Below, one piece after another: positions 24,973 to 34,682 of a stretch of 41,823 bases of DNA. The translations under genes and the position numbers were made by a program. Location of the stretch: contig MESL01000043.1 of NCBI GenBank assembly GCA_001770955.1, positions 1-41,823 on the forward strand, given 5' to 3'. The notes below the pieces were generated by a model, which saw only the letters and a list, made by a program, of their open reading frames with translations, was not told where the DNA came from and made no database searches. This DNA comes from Burkholderiales bacterium RIFCSPLOWO2_12_FULL_65_40. GTDB taxonomy: Bacteria > Pseudomonadota > Gammaproteobacteria > Burkholderiales > Burkholderiaceae_C. Position 1 is the stretch's first letter; every line of letters begins with the position of its first letter.

Positions 24973-26040
24973 TCAGACCGATCGGTCAAAGGTCACCACA
25001 TGGTCCACCAGCGCGCGAATGCCGATCCATTCGCCGATGGCGTGGTCGTGGTGGCTGGGCACATGGGCCAGCAGTGCCTGGCCGTTTTCCAGGCGCAGGG
25101 TGTAAAGGAATTCCGAGCCTCGAAAGGATTTGCGCACGATCTGCGCCTGCACCGGCGCGGCATCGTCGTGCACGATGTCGTCGGCGCGCAGCAGCACATC
25201 GCATTCACCGGCGGGGTAGCTGGTCGGCAGCGGGCACTCGGTGAGGTTGCCCAGGTCGCCCAGCGGCGTGCGCACCACCACACTCTGGCCTTGCTGCACC
25301 AGCGTGGCCGGAGCGAACACGCCATGGCCGATGAAGTCGGCCACGAAGCGCGTGGCCGGGCGGTGGTAGAGGGTATAGGCGTCGTCCCACTGGTGCAGGT
25401 GGCCCTGGTGCATCACACCGATCACGTCACCGATCGCGAAGGCTTCGAGCTGGTCGTGGGTGACGAACAGCGCCGTGGCGCCCGCCTGCTTGAGGATGCC
25501 GCGCACCTCATGGGCCAGGCGCTCGCGCAGGTCCACATCGAGGTTGGAGAACGGCTCGTCGAGCAGCATGAGCTGCGGGCGCGGCGCCAGGGCGCGTGCC
25601 AGCGCGACGCGCTGCTGCTGGCCGCCCGAGAGTTCGTGCGGATAGCGGTGTTCGCTGCCTTCCAGGCCCACGAGCTGCAGCACCTCGGCCACGCGTGCGG
25701 CCTGCTCGGCGCGCGGCAGATCGTGGATGCCGAAGGCCACGTTGCGCCCCACGCTCAGGTGGGGGAACAGTGCGTAGTCCTGGAACACCATGCCGATGCG
25801 TCGCTCTTCGGGGGGCATGCTGCGCTGCGGACTGCCGACGATCTGCTTGCTCAGGCGGATGGTTCCGGCAGCCACGGGCTCGAGACCCGCCACCGCGCGC
25901 AGCAGCGTGGTCTTGCCGCAGCCCGAGGGGCCGATCAGCACGCCGATCTGTCCTGCGCTCAGCCCCAGGGACACGCCTTGCACAGCCGCCTGGGTCTGGC
26001 CGGCATAACGCACTTCAAGTTGGGAGACCTCTAGGAACAT
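24973..26040 (-). CDS. fbpC: Ferric-iron-type ABC transporter ATP-binding protein (FbpC-like)
   Basis: The 355-residue ATPase has Walker A GPSGCGKTT (37-45), signature LSGGQ (137-141), Walker B LMLLDEP (157-163) and switch His in FVTHDQLEAF. A C-terminal TOBE-like region (about 240-355) is present, as in FbpC/PotA-type importers. It is divergent from the two-domain permease, with only 23 bases between the starts, and a Fur-like palindrome overlaps this region, which supports iron as substrate. The periplasmic binding protein gene is not in the neighbourhood. Confidence 0.88.
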   Translation of the reverse strand: MFLEVSQLEVRYAGQTQAAVQGVSLGLSAGQIGVLIGPSGCGKTTLLRAVAGLEPVAAGTIRLSKQIVGSPQRSMPPEERRIGMVFQDYALFPHLSVGRNVAFGIHDLPRAEQAARVAEVLQLVGLEGSEHRYPHELSGGQQQRVALARALAPRPQLMLLDEPFSNLDVDLRERLAHEVRGILKQAGATALFVTHDQLEAFAIGDVIGVMHQGHLHQWDDAYTLYHRPATRFVADFIGHGVFAPATLVQQGQSVVVRTPLGDLGNLTECPLPTSYPAGECDVLLRADDIVHDDAAPVQAQIVRKSFRGSEFLYTLRLENGQALLAHVPSHHDHAIGEWIGIRALVDHVVTFDRSV

Positions 26041-26046
26041 GGTTTG

Positions 26047-26052
26047 ATTGTA
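26047..26052 (-). promoter_or_regulatory. Candidate -10 box of fbpC
   Basis: On the minus strand TACAAT stands six bases before the fbpC ATG, with the Fur-like palindrome just upstream where the -35 contacts would fall. The spacing implies a message with almost no leader. Confidence 0.45.
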
Positions 26053-26060
26053 GGTCTTGG

Positions 26061-26083
26061 CAAATGCTTAAAATTCGCATTTG
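26061..26083. promoter_or_regulatory. Fur-like operator between divergent iron-transport genes
   Basis: CAAATGC and GCATTTG form a perfect 7-bp inverted repeat around a 9-base AT-rich centre. AT-rich palindromes with AATGC/GCATT arms resemble Fur boxes in betaproteobacteria as I remember them. The site sits over the probable fbpC promoter and overlaps the earliest possible permease start, as expected of an iron-responsive repressor site. Confidence 0.5.
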
Positions 26084-27773
26084 TATTTGTGGCCACCCGC
26101 TGCGGCACCCTCTGCTGCTTTCCATATTGCCGTCCGAGTCGCTCACCTTGCCACGTTTCCTCGCTGCCCTGCGCATTGTTCCCCTGCTCCTGCTGGCCGG
26201 CCTGCTGTCGTTGCCGGTGCTGGCGCTGCTGGGCGCGTGGCTGCCCTGGGGGCAGACGGAGGCCAGCGCCGGGGCCATCCTGCGTGAGATGGCGGCCACG
26301 GTGCTGCCGGGCTATGTCTGGACCACGCTCTGGCTGGCCTTGTGGGTCGGGTTGGGCGCTGCGGTGGTGGGGACGGCGACGGCGGCTGTGGTGACCTTGT
26401 TCGAGTTTCCCGGGCGCCGGATGTTTGAATGGTTGCTGCTGCTGCCGCTGGCCATGCCCGCCTATGTCACGGCCTATGCCTATACCGACTTTCTGCAGTT
26501 CAGTGGGCCGCTGCAGGTCGGCCTGCGCGAGGCTTTCGGTCTCGAAGGCCGTCTGTTGCCCGAGGTGCGTAGCCTCTGGGGCGCCATCTGGGTTTTCCTG
26601 TTTTCGCTCTATCCCTATGTGTACCTGCTGGCGCGCACGGCGCTGGGCGAGCGCGCTGCCCACCTGATGGAAGCTGCGCGCCTGCTCGGGGCGCCGCTGT
26701 CGCGGCGCATCGCCACCATCGCACTGCCACTGGCGCGCCCGGCGGTGGCTGCTGGCGTGGCGCTGGTGCTCATGGAAACGCTGGCCGACTTCGGAGTGAC
26801 CAGCTATTTCGGCATCCAGACCTTCACCACCGGCATCCTCAAGGCCTGGTTGTCCATGGACAACCGCACAGCAGCTGCCCAGCTCTCGACCATGTTGTTG
26901 GCGCTGGTGCTGCTGTTGCTGTGGCTGGAGCACCGCGCGCAGCAGCGCATGCGTTTTGCCGCACCGCGTGGCCATGCGGGCGCCACCGAGGCCCAGCCGG
27001 TGCCGCTGCAGGGAGGAGCGCGCATGGCAGCCTGGGTGGTGTGCACTTTGCCAGTGCTCATGGGCTTCGTGGCGCCGGTGGTCTTCATGCTGCGTCCGCT
27101 GGCGGCCGACTGGTCGGTACTTCCCTGGGAGCGTTTTCTGGAATGGGCTTGGAACAGCGTGCGCCTCGGGGGCATCACGTCGGGGCTGGCGGTGGCCGTG
27201 GCGCTGGCGCTGGCCTTTGCCGTGCGCCGCAGGCCCGATCTGCTGACGCGCGGCGTGGTGCGACTGGCCAGCGTCGGCTATGCCGTGCCGGGGGCGGTGA
27301 TCGTGGTGGGCCTGCTGCTGCCCGTGGGCTGGCTGCAGGGGGTGGTGCCGCATTGGGGCGTCGGGGCGCTGGTTACCACCACGGCGGTCGGCATTGTCTG
27401 GGCCTACCTGGTGCGTTTCTGCGCTGTGGCGCTGCAATCGGTGCAAAGTGGGTATGCCCGCATTCCGGGCAGTCTGGACGATTCTGCACGCATGTTGGGC
27501 GCCGGCGGGGTGCGCTTGCTGGCACGTGTGCATTGGCCGTTGCTACGCCGCTCCACAGCGGCGGCGGCGTTGCTGGTGTTTGTGGACGTGATGAAGGAGT
27601 TGCCCGCCACCATGGTGCTGCGCCCGTTCAACAGTGACACCCTGGCCGTCGTGGCCTATCAGCTGGCCCGCGATGAACGCCTGGGCGAGGCCGCGTTGCC
27701 CTCGCTGGCGCTGGTGCTGGTGGGCTTGGTGCCGGTGGTGTTGCTCAGCCGGACCCTGCGCAGTCGCACCTGA
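26064..27773 (+). CDS. fbpB: Ferric-iron-type ABC transporter permease, fused two-domain (FbpB-like)
   Basis: The protein has 569 residues from ATG 26064 and about 12 membrane helices in two homologous halves. Each half has an EAA-type loop for the ATPase: EAARLLGAPLSRRIATIALPLARP in the first and DSARMLGAGGVRLLARVHWPLLRR in the second. This duplicated layout is that of FbpB/SfuB iron permeases. The start is uncertain: ATG 26064 falls inside the putative Fur site, while in-frame TTG codons at 26127 and 26148 would place translation after it and just before the first helix (RFLAALRIVPLLLLAGLL). The longer open frame further upstream lies antisense to fbpC and is not real. Confidence 0.88.
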   Translation: MLKIRICICGHPLRHPLLLSILPSESLTLPRFLAALRIVPLLLLAGLLSLPVLALLGAWLPWGQTEASAGAILREMAATVLPGYVWTTLWLALWVGLGAAVVGTATAAVVTLFEFPGRRMFEWLLLLPLAMPAYVTAYAYTDFLQFSGPLQVGLREAFGLEGRLLPEVRSLWGAIWVFLFSLYPYVYLLARTALGERAAHLMEAARLLGAPLSRRIATIALPLARPAVAAGVALVLMETLADFGVTSYFGIQTFTTGILKAWLSMDNRTAAAQLSTMLLALVLLLLWLEHRAQQRMRFAAPRGHAGATEAQPVPLQGGARMAAWVVCTLPVLMGFVAPVVFMLRPLAADWSVLPWERFLEWAWNSVRLGGITSGLAVAVALALAFAVRRRPDLLTRGVVRLASVGYAVPGAVIVVGLLLPVGWLQGVVPHWGVGALVTTTAVGIVWAYLVRFCAVALQSVQSGYARIPGSLDDSARMLGAGGVRLLARVHWPLLRRSTAAAALLVFVDVMKELPATMVLRPFNSDTLAVVAYQLARDERLGEAALPSLALVLVGLVPVVLLSRTLRSRT

Positions 27774-27778
27774 ATTCA

Positions 27779-27798
27779 AGGGTTTACCCTGGTTTTTT
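27779..27798. terminator. Weak terminator after fbpB
   Basis: AGGG-TTTA-CCCT followed by GG and six T begins a few bases past the fbpB stop. The stem is only 4 bp, so strength is doubtful. It also lies just beyond the 3' end of the convergent dciA-like gene. Confidence 0.35.
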
Positions 27799-27804
27799 GA
27801 TGCG

Positions 27805-28104
27805 TCAGGTTTGAATTTTCAGGCGAATGACGTTAACCTGCCAGCCTTTGCTGCGCAGATGGGCCTGCATGGCAGGCAGCAACTGGCGCAGTTTGGCCGC
27901 TGCTGCATTGCTTTTGACCATGATGCACCAGGTCGTACCCTCAATCGGGCCGGCCTGCAATGCCGGGCGCAGTGCCGGCGGAACCAGAGATTCCACGGCC
28001 TTGAGCCGTTCGCTCGATTCACGCGTGAGTGCCACCAGTTGCGCCAGCATGGGCGACGCGTCAGCGGCTTGCTGGAGCGTGACGGCGTGGTGGCGGCGGT
28101 GCAT
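27805..28104 (-). CDS. DciA-like DUF721 protein
   Basis: This small protein has 99 residues from ATG 28104; a GTG five codons earlier is also possible. The pattern VPPALRPALQAGPIEGTTWCIMVKSNAAAAKLRQLLPAMQAHLRSKGWQVNVIRLKI fits DUF721/DciA proteins, which help load the replicative helicase in bacteria lacking DnaC/DnaI. In many betaproteobacteria this gene lies next to the M23 peptidase and secA, as here, divergent from the peptidase with 27 bases between the starts. The assignment is by pattern and context only. Confidence 0.72.
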   Translation of the reverse strand: MHRRHHAVTLQQAADASPMLAQLVALTRESSERLKAVESLVPPALRPALQAGPIEGTTWCIMVKSNAAAAKLRQLLPAMQAHLRSKGWQVNVIRLKIQT

Positions 28105-28131
28105 GGGCGTTGAATACACAGGAAATCAAGA

Positions 28132-29100
28132 ATGCAGCTGATTATCATGGACTCCCGGCTGGCGCGCAGCCAGGCCATCCATCTGTCGGGGCCGCGCCTG
28201 TTGGCCGCCGTGCTGGCCGCTTCCCTGGTGCTGATGTGTGTGGCCGCCATGCTGTACCACCTGGTCTTCCTCAAGGGCGCGCGAGAGGGCTGGCCCGTCG
28301 TGGGCTCCCTCGTGCGCCTGGTGGTGCAGGATGAGTTCGATCAGCGAGATCGCTTCATGCGGCAAAACCTGGATGCCATGGCCCGCAAGGTGGGCGAAAT
28401 GCAGGCGCGCATGGTGGAGCTGGAATCCTTGGGCGAGCGGGTTTCGGGCCTGGCCGGCATGGCCACTACAGGTGACAAGGCGCGCACTCCGGGCATGGGG
28501 GGCGCGCTGATCGCTGCACGCCCGTTGTCGATGCAGGAGCTGGATGAGACCCTTAATGCGTTGCAGCAAGTGGCGGGGCAGCGCATTGACCTCATGACGG
28601 TGCTCGAGTCCCGCCTGTTCGACCAGCACATCCGCAAGCACATGGTGCCCACCGAGACCCCGGTGCCTGGCGGGATCGCCACTTCCACGTTCGGTTTCCG
28701 CATCGATCCGATCACCGGCCGGTCGGCGTTGCATGCCGGTCTGGACTTTCCCGCGGATACAGGGACCGATATCGTGGCCGCAGCGGGTGGCGTGGTGGTG
28801 ACCCAGGAATACCATCCGGAATTCGGCAACATGGTCGAGGTGGACCACGGCAACCAGCTGGTCACCCGTTATGCCCATGCCTCCAAGGTCCACGTCAAGC
28901 AAGGGGATCTGGTACGCCGGGGCCAGAAAATCGCCAAAGTCGGTTCCACCGGGCGCTCCACCGGGCCGCACCTGCACTTCGAGGTGCTGGTGCAGGGGGT
29001 GCCTCAGGATCCGCAGAAATTCCTGGCTGCGGGCAGCTCGTCCGCTCGTCAGGTGGCTCTGCGGGCCGGAGCGCCGGCCATGGGCTCCGCCGGCAGGTAA
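28132..29100 (+). CDS. M23 (LytM) family peptidase, membrane-anchored
   Basis: The 322-residue protein has one N-terminal membrane helix (about 23-47), a coiled-coil stretch (about 65-105) and a LytM metallopeptidase domain from about 170. The zinc site is present: H201 and D205 in HAGLD, and H280 and H282 in HLHFEV. It should therefore be able to cut peptidoglycan cross-links in the periplasm, although the substrate is unproven. AGGA lies 8 bases before the ATG. The gene precedes secA, a common arrangement. Confidence 0.9.
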   Translation: MQLIIMDSRLARSQAIHLSGPRLLAAVLAASLVLMCVAAMLYHLVFLKGAREGWPVVGSLVRLVVQDEFDQRDRFMRQNLDAMARKVGEMQARMVELESLGERVSGLAGMATTGDKARTPGMGGALIAARPLSMQELDETLNALQQVAGQRIDLMTVLESRLFDQHIRKHMVPTETPVPGGIATSTFGFRIDPITGRSALHAGLDFPADTGTDIVAAAGGVVVTQEYHPEFGNMVEVDHGNQLVTRYAHASKVHVKQGDLVRRGQKIAKVGSTGRSTGPHLHFEVLVQGVPQDPQKFLAAGSSSARQVALRAGAPAMGSAGR

Positions 29101-29103
29101 AAT
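29098..29103 (+). promoter_or_regulatory. Candidate -10 box of secA
   Basis: TAAAAT followed by CG overlaps the M23 peptidase stop codon, about 135 bases before the secA start. The same TANAATCG pattern occurs before the rubredoxin gene and rplU. There is no clear -35. The intervening leader has no gene; it may hold secA control signals but I see no defined structure. Confidence 0.3.
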
Positions 29104-29237
29104 CGCGCCTTCGGGGTCGGTGCCTGCCTTGGGCGGGTCGCTTGCAATGCAGGGTGATGGCCCCAATTGAACTCACTTCTTCATAGGGATTCTGGACGTT
29201 CGGCGTACCCTTTGGCACGCAGGGCGGACCTGTTCGC

Positions 29238-31997
29238 ATGGCCACCAACTTCCTCACCAAAATTTTCGGCAGCCGCAACGACCGGCTTCTCAAGCAATAC
29301 CGCAAGACGGTGGTGCGCATCAATGCGATGGAGCCCGAATACGAGGCGCTGAGCGATGAGGCGTTGCGCGCCAAGACGCAGGAGTTCAAGGACCGCGTGG
29401 CCCAGGGCGAGTCGCTCGATGCGCTGCTCCCCGAGGCATTCGCCGTGGTGCGCGAGGGTTCCAAGCGCGTCATGAAGATGCGCCACTTCGACGTCCAGCT
29501 CATGGGCGGCATGGCGCTGCACTACGGCAAGATCGCCGAAATGCGCACGGGCGAAGGCAAGACGCTGACAGCCACGCTGCCGGTGTACCTCAATGCGCTG
29601 TCGGGCGAGGGTGTGCACGTGGTCACGGTGAACGACTACCTGGCCAGCCGCGACGCCAAGTGGATGGGGCGCCTGTACAACTTCCTGGGCCTGACGGTGG
29701 GCATCAACCTGCCCAACATGCCGCGCGAGGAGAAGCAGGCTGCCTATGGTGCCGACATCACCTACGGCACGAACAACGAATACGGCTTTGACTACCTGCG
29801 CGACAACATGGTCTACGAGGCCCATGACCGCGTGCAGCGCCGTCTGAACTACGCCATCGTCGATGAGGTGGACTCGATCCTGATCGACGAGGCGCGCACC
29901 CCGCTGATCATCAGCGGCCAAGCCGAGGACCACACCGCGACCTATCTGGCGATGAACAAGGTCGTGCCGCTGCTGGTGCGCCAGGAAGGCGAGGCCGACC
30001 CGCGCACGGGCGAGGGTGTGACCAAGCCCGGCGACTTCACGATCGACGAGAAGTCGCACCAGGTGTTCCTGACCGAGCAAGGCCATGAAACGGCCGAGCG
30101 TGTGCTGGCGGCCCATGGCCTGATCGCCGAGGGCGCTTCGCTCTACGACCCGGCCAACATCACGCTCATGCACCACCTGTATGCGGCGCTGCGGGCCAAC
30201 CACATCTACAACCGTGACCAGCACTACGTGGTGCAGAACGGCGAGATTGTCATCGTCGATGAATTCACGGGCCGTCTGATGTCGGGCCGGCGCTGGAGCG
30301 AGGGCCTGCACCAGGCCGTCGAGGCCAAGGAAGGCGTGCAGATCCAGGCCGAGAACCAGACGATGGCCTCGATCACCTTCCAGAATTACTTCCGCTTGTA
30401 CAACAAGCTCTGCGGTATGACGGGTACGGCCGATACCGAGGCCTACGAGTTCCAGGAAATCTACGGCCTCGAAACGGTGGTGATTCCGCCCAACCGCCCG
30501 AGCAAGCGCGATGACCAACTCGACCGCGTGTACAAGACCACGCGCGAGAAATACGAAGCGGCGATTCTGGACATCCGCGAATGCCATGAGCGTGGCCAGC
30601 CGGTGCTGGTGGGCACGACTTCGATCGAAAACTCGGAGATCATCGACCAGCTTCTGAACAAGGCCAACCTGCCGCACCAGGTGCTCAACGCCAAGCAGCA
30701 TGCCCGCGAGGCCGACATCGTGGCCCAGGCAGGGCGAGCCGGCATGATCACCATCGCCACGAACATGGCCGGACGGGGCACCGACATCGTGCTCGGTGGC
30801 AATATCGAGAAAGACATTGGCGCCATCGAGGCCGACGAAAGCCTGGACGAGGGCACCAAGCAGTCGCGTATCGCGCAGCTGCGAGCCGACTGGACGCGCG
30901 AGCACGAGAAGGTCAAGGAACTGGGCGGCCTGCGCATCATCGCCACCGAGCGCCATGAGTCGCGCCGCATCGACAACCAGCTGCGCGGCCGTTCGGGCCG
31001 CCAGGGCGACCCGGGCTCCTCGCGTTTCTACCTGAGCCTGGACGATTCTCTGATGCGCATCTTCGCGGGCGACCGCGTCCGGGCCATCATGGACCGGCTC
31101 AAGATGCCCGATGGAGAGGCCATCGAAGCGGGCATTGTCACGCGCAGCATCGAGTCGGCGCAGCGCAAGGTCGAGGCACGCAACTTCGACATCCGCAAGC
31201 AACTGCTTGAATACGATGACGTGGCCAATGACCAGCGCAAGGTCATCTACCAGCAGCGCAACGACATCCTCGATGCATCCGACCTGTCCGACGTGATCGG
31301 CGCCATGCGCGAGGATTGCTTCACCGACATCGTTCGCCAGTACGTGCCGGCCGAGTCGGTCGAGGAACAGTGGGATCTGGCCGGGCTGGAGAAAGTGCTG
31401 GCCGACGAGTGGCAGATCCAGCTGCCGCTGCAGAAAGAGGTTGAGGGGGCACAGTCGGTCACCGACGACGAGATTCTGGACAAGGTGGTCCAGGCTGCGC
31501 ACGATGCCTTCAACGCCAAGGTGCAAATGGTGGGCCAGGAGAACTTCACGCAATTCGAGCGTGTGGTGCTGCTGCAGACCTTCGATACCAACTGGCGCGA
31601 CCATCTCAGTTCGCTGGACTACCTGCGCCAGGGCATCCATCTGCGCGGCTACGCGCAGAAGCAGCCCAAGCAGGAATACAAGCGCGAGGCTTTCGAGCTG
31701 TTCCGCCAGCTGCTCGACATGGTCAAGAACGAGGTCACGAAGGTGCTGATGACGGTGCAGGTGCAATCACCTTCGGAGCTGGACCAGGCCGCCGAGGTGA
31801 TGGAGCAGCGCGCCGAGAATATCGCCAACGTGACCTATACCGCGCCCACCGAAACGGGCGAGGTCGAGACCACGGTGGACGAGCGCACCCTGAGCGTGCA
31901 GCAGAAGGTGGCCGCCGGTGGCCGGGTGGGCCGCAACGACCCTTGCCCTTGCGGTAGCGGGAAAAAATACAAGCAGTGCCACGGCAAGCTGGCTTGA
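29238..31997 (+). CDS. secA: Preprotein translocase ATPase SecA
   Basis: SecA drives proteins through SecYEG. The 919-residue protein has the full layout: NBD1 with [14 protein letters not shown] (GEGKT at 105-109) and [19 protein letters not shown] (about 206-224), the peptide-crosslinking region, NBD2 with [14 protein letters not shown] and [13 protein letters not shown], then scaffold and wing domains. The C-terminal zinc/SecB-binding tail has C903, C905, C914 and H915 ([17 protein letters not shown]). The length is typical of betaproteobacteria. Confidence 0.99.
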   Translation: MATNFLTKIFGSRNDRLLKQYRKTVVRINAMEPEYEALSDEALRAKTQEFKDRVAQGESLDALLPEAFAVVREGSKRVMKMRHFDVQLMGGMALHYGKIAEMRTGEGKTLTATLPVYLNALSGEGVHVVTVNDYLASRDAKWMGRLYNFLGLTVGINLPNMPREEKQAAYGADITYGTNNEYGFDYLRDNMVYEAHDRVQRRLNYAIVDEVDSILIDEARTPLIISGQAEDHTATYLAMNKVVPLLVRQEGEADPRTGEGVTKPGDFTIDEKSHQVFLTEQGHETAERVLAAHGLIAEGASLYDPANITLMHHLYAALRANHIYNRDQHYVVQNGEIVIVDEFTGRLMSGRRWSEGLHQAVEAKEGVQIQAENQTMASITFQNYFRLYNKLCGMTGTADTEAYEFQEIYGLETVVIPPNRPSKRDDQLDRVYKTTREKYEAAILDIRECHERGQPVLVGTTSIENSEIIDQLLNKANLPHQVLNAKQHAREADIVAQAGRAGMITIATNMAGRGTDIVLGGNIEKDIGAIEADESLDEGTKQSRIAQLRADWTREHEKVKELGGLRIIATERHESRRIDNQLRGRSGRQGDPGSSRFYLSLDDSLMRIFAGDRVRAIMDRLKMPDGEAIEAGIVTRSIESAQRKVEARNFDIRKQLLEYDDVANDQRKVIYQQRNDILDASDLSDVIGAMREDCFTDIVRQYVPAESVEEQWDLAGLEKVLADEWQIQLPLQKEVEGAQSVTDDEILDKVVQAAHDAFNAKVQMVGQENFTQFERVVLLQTFDTNWRDHLSSLDYLRQGIHLRGYAQKQPKQEYKREAFELFRQLLDMVKNEVTKVLMTVQVQSPSELDQAAEVMEQRAENIANVTYTAPTETGEVETTVDERTLSVQQKVAAGGRVGRNDPCPCGSGKKYKQCHGKLA

Positions 31998-32014
31998 CAC
32001 TCCACCAGCACACG

Positions 32015-32043
32015 ACACGGGCCGCGGCCCGTGTTTTCATTTT
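32015..32043 (+). terminator. Rho-independent terminator of secA
   Basis: ACACGGGCC and GGCCCGTGT form a 9-bp inverted repeat with a 2-base centre (in practice a 7-bp stem and 6-base loop), followed by TTTCATTTT. It starts 18 bases after the secA stop. Confidence 0.8.
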
Positions 32044-32093
32044 GGTAGCGCGGTGACTGCGTATCATCGGCCCAGTTTTTGGAAGGAAATCCC

Positions 32094-33323
32094 ATGCCTG
32101 TACATCTCTCCGCTCCCAACCCCGCCGACCTGCACCCCGTTGCCGGGGTGCGCATCGGTGTCGCCGAGGCCGGCGTGCGCAAGGCCCACCGCAAGGATCT
32201 CACGGTGTTCCTGCTCGATGAAGGCAGTGCAGTTGCGGGCGTGTTCACGCAGAACCGCTTCTGCGCCGCGCCGGTGCAAGTCTGCCGCGAGCATCTGGCG
32301 CGTGGTCAGGCCATCCGTGCCCTGGTGGTGAACACCGGCAATGCCAATGCCGGCACGGGTGCCGAGGGCCTGGCGCGCGCGCGCGCTACCTGCACAGCGC
32401 TGGCGCGCCAGTTGCAGGTCGACGCGGCACAGGTGCTGCCTTTCTCCACGGGCGTCATCATGGAGCCGCTGCCGGTGGACCGCATCGAGGCCGGCCTGCC
32501 CGCCGCCATTGCCGACGCGCAGCCTGCCCACTGGGCCCGCGCCGCCGAGGGCATCATGACCACCGACACGGTGGGCAAGGCGTTCAGCCGCCAGGTGCAG
32601 ATCGGCGGCGCCACCGTCACGGTGACCGGCATTGCCAAGGGTGCGGGCATGATCCGCCCGAACATGGCGACCATGCTGGGCTTCGTAGCCACCGATGCGC
32701 GCATCGCCCCCGGCCTGCTGCAGGGCCTGGTGCGCGAGCTGGCGGACCAGTCGTTCAACCGCATCACCATCGACGGCGACACCTCCACCAACGACTGCTT
32801 CATGCTCGTCGCCACGCAGAAGGTCGCGCACGCCAGCATCGAGCGCCTCGACAGCGCGGAAGGCCAGGCGCTGAAGGCGACGCTGCTGGAAGTGGCGCAA
32901 AAACTCGCCCAGGCCATCGTGCGCGACGGCGAGGGCGCCACCAAATTCATCACCGTGCGCGTGGAAGGCGGCAAGACCGGCGAGGAATGCCGCAAGGTGG
33001 CCTACGCCATCGCCCATTCGCCGCTGGTCAAGACGGCCTTCTTCGCCAGCGACCCGAACCTGGGCCGTATCCTGGCAGCCGTGGGCTATGCGGGCATCGA
33101 TGACCTGGACCAGACCGGCATCGACCTCTATCTCGACGATGTGCATGTGGCCGTGCAGGGCGGCCGCAACCCCGCTTACCGCGAGGAAGACGGCCAGCGC
33201 GTGATGAAGCAGAGCGAAATCACTGTGCGCGTGCTGCTGGGCCGGGGCGATGCGCAGGACACGGTGTGGACCTGCGACCTGAGCCATGAGTATGTGACCA
33301 TCAACGCCGACTATCGCTCCTGA
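32094..33323 (+). CDS. argJ: Bifunctional ornithine acetyltransferase / N-acetylglutamate synthase
   Basis: ArgJ recycles the acetyl group from N-acetylornithine to glutamate in the cyclic arginine pathway. The protein has 409 residues from ATG 32094, chosen because AAGGAAA lies just upstream; an earlier in-frame TTG is rejected. The self-cleavage site is present as [16 protein letters not shown] with nucleophile T193, giving alpha and beta chains. [12 protein letters not shown] and the C-terminal [15 protein letters not shown] are family hallmarks. Repeat copy D begins at its stop codon. Confidence 0.97.
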   Translation: MPVHLSAPNPADLHPVAGVRIGVAEAGVRKAHRKDLTVFLLDEGSAVAGVFTQNRFCAAPVQVCREHLARGQAIRALVVNTGNANAGTGAEGLARARATCTALARQLQVDAAQVLPFSTGVIMEPLPVDRIEAGLPAAIADAQPAHWARAAEGIMTTDTVGKAFSRQVQIGGATVTVTGIAKGAGMIRPNMATMLGFVATDARIAPGLLQGLVRELADQSFNRITIDGDTSTNDCFMLVATQKVAHASIERLDSAEGQALKATLLEVAQKLAQAIVRDGEGATKFITVRVEGGKTGEECRKVAYAIAHSPLVKTAFFASDPNLGRILAAVGYAGIDDLDQTGIDLYLDDVHVAVQGGRNPAYREEDGQRVMKQSEITVRVLLGRGDAQDTVWTCDLSHEYVTINADYRS

Positions 33324-33369
33324 TTTAATAGCTGCTGGCGCTTGATGGAAAAGCGCCAGATGCCAAAAT
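33323..33369 (+). repeat. Dispersed intergenic repeat, copy D
   Basis: Core AATAGCTGCTGGCGCTT, loop GATGGAA, AAGCGCCAGATGCCAAAAT. The arms CTGGCGCTT (33335-33343) and AAGCGCCAG (33351-33359) pair over 9 bp without mismatch. The copy fills the whole argJ-DUF815 gap, and its last bases contribute the AT of the next gene's ATG. Confidence 0.8.
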
Positions 33370-34240
33370 GAACGAAAAATTTGAACATTTGATCGTGCGC
33401 GCCGAGCAGCTCATCGCGCGCATCGAGTCCGTGTTGCCGCAGCCACTGGCGGCGCCCGACTGGTCGGCGGCCATTGCCTGGCGCTACCGCAAGCGCAGCA
33501 GCGGCCACGGCACTCTCGAAGCCGTGCGCCATGTGGCCGCGATGCGCCTCGAAGACCTGCAGGAGATCGATGGCCAGAAGGAAAAGATCCGGCGCAACAC
33601 CGAACAGTTCGTGCGCGGCCTGCCGGCCAACAACGTGCTGCTGACGGGCGCACGTGGCACCGGCAAGTCCTCGCTCATCAAGGCCTGCCTGAACGCCTAT
33701 GCACCGCAGGGGCTGCGCCTGATCGAGGTGGACAAGGCCGACCTGACCGATCTGCCCGACATCGTGGACGTGGTGGCCGGCCGGCCGGAATACTTCATCG
33801 TGTTCTGCGACGATCTGAGCTTCGAGGATGGCGAACCGGGCTACAAGGCGCTGAAGTCCATCCTCGATGGCTCGGTGGCCGCCGCCACCCCGAACGTGCT
33901 GATCTACGCCACCAGCAACCGGCGCCACCTGCTGCCCGAGTACATGCGCGAGAACCTCACCTACACCCACACCGACGATGGCGAGGTGCATCCGGGCGAG
34001 GGCGTGGAGGAGAAGATCTCGCTGTCCGAGCGCTTCGGCCTGTGGGTGAGCTTTTATCCGTTCAGCCAGGACGAGTATCTGGCCATTGCCGGGCAGTGGC
34101 TGGCGTCGTTCGGGCTTGATGCGTCGGCCATTGCGGGGGCGCGCGCCGAGGCGCTGGTCTGGGCGCTGGAGCGCGGCTCGCGCAGTGGTCGGGTGGCTTA
34201 CCAGTTCGCGCGTGATTATGCGGGGCGTCGCGGTGGCTGA
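33368..34240 (+). CDS. AAA+ ATPase of the DUF815 family
   Basis: The 290-residue P-loop ATPase has Walker A GARGTGKSS (94-102), a Walker B-like IVFCDDLSFED and sensor-1-like YATSNRRHLLPEYM, the conserved DUF815 segment. The family's function is not known; it is widespread in proteobacteria. The ATG lies directly at the end of repeat copy D and has no clear Shine-Dalgarno. The gene overlaps the Nudix gene that follows. Confidence 0.88.
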   Translation: MNEKFEHLIVRAEQLIARIESVLPQPLAAPDWSAAIAWRYRKRSSGHGTLEAVRHVAAMRLEDLQEIDGQKEKIRRNTEQFVRGLPANNVLLTGARGTGKSSLIKACLNAYAPQGLRLIEVDKADLTDLPDIVDVVAGRPEYFIVFCDDLSFEDGEPGYKALKSILDGSVAAATPNVLIYATSNRRHLLPEYMRENLTYTHTDDGEVHPGEGVEEKISLSERFGLWVSFYPFSQDEYLAIAGQWLASFGLDASAIAGARAEALVWALERGSRSGRVAYQFARDYAGRRGG

Positions 34241-34682
34241 GGCGACGCCCGTGCAGCGCAAGCACACCGAGGTCGCGGTGGGCATCCTGATCCGTGGTGA
34301 CGGTGCCCTGCTGCTGACGACACGACCGCCGGACAAGGTCTATGCGGGCTACTGGGAGTTTCCCGGCGGCAAGATCGAGGCGGGCGAGACCGTGGAGCAG
34401 GCGCTGCGCCGCGAGCTGCACGAGGAACTGGGCATCACCATCGGCCCGGCTGCGGTCTGGAAGGTGACCGAGCACGACTACCCGCACGCCCTGGTTCGGT
34501 TGCACTGGTGCAAGGTGCATGAATGGACAGGGGATTTCGAAATGCGCGAGGGCCAGGCCATGGCCTGGCAGCATTGGCCGCTGGCCGTGCGCCCGGTGTT
34601 ACCGGGAGCCTTGCCCGTGCTGGGCTGGCTGGCCGAAGAGCGTGGCGTGCCGTTCAACCCCGAAATACTATTAAATCAATAG
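34233..34682 (+). CDS. mutT: Nudix hydrolase, MutT-type 8-oxo-dGTP pyrophosphatase
   Basis: The protein has 149 residues from GTG 34233 (VAEATPVQRKHTEVAVGILI), preferred because GGGG lies 7 bases upstream; ATG 34218 would add five residues. A complete Nudix box runs from G46 to I68 (GGKIEAGE, then RELHEELGI). The conserved GYWEFPGG before it and the PHALVRLHWCKVHEW segment are typical of MutT, which removes oxidised dGTP. It overlaps the DUF815 gene by 8 bases. Its TAG stop is the TAG of the repeat motif ATAGCTG in copy E. Confidence 0.9.
   Translation: MAEATPVQRKHTEVAVGILIRGDGALLLTTRPPDKVYAGYWEFPGGKIEAGETVEQALRRELHEELGITIGPAAVWKVTEHDYPHALVRLHWCKVHEWTGDFEMREGQAMAWQHWPLAVRPVLPGALPVLGWLAEERGVPFNPEILLNQ

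Noticed and set aside
25596..26063. N-terminal extension of the iron permease frame
   Set aside because: It lies antisense to fbpC, is Arg/Pro-rich and precedes the hydrophobic start typical of the permease.
29181..31766. 861-codon open frame on the strand opposite secA
   Set aside because: It is an antisense shadow of a GC-rich, strongly conserved gene. Its translation is His/Leu/Val-rich with no recognisable domain, as expected from codon-position bias.
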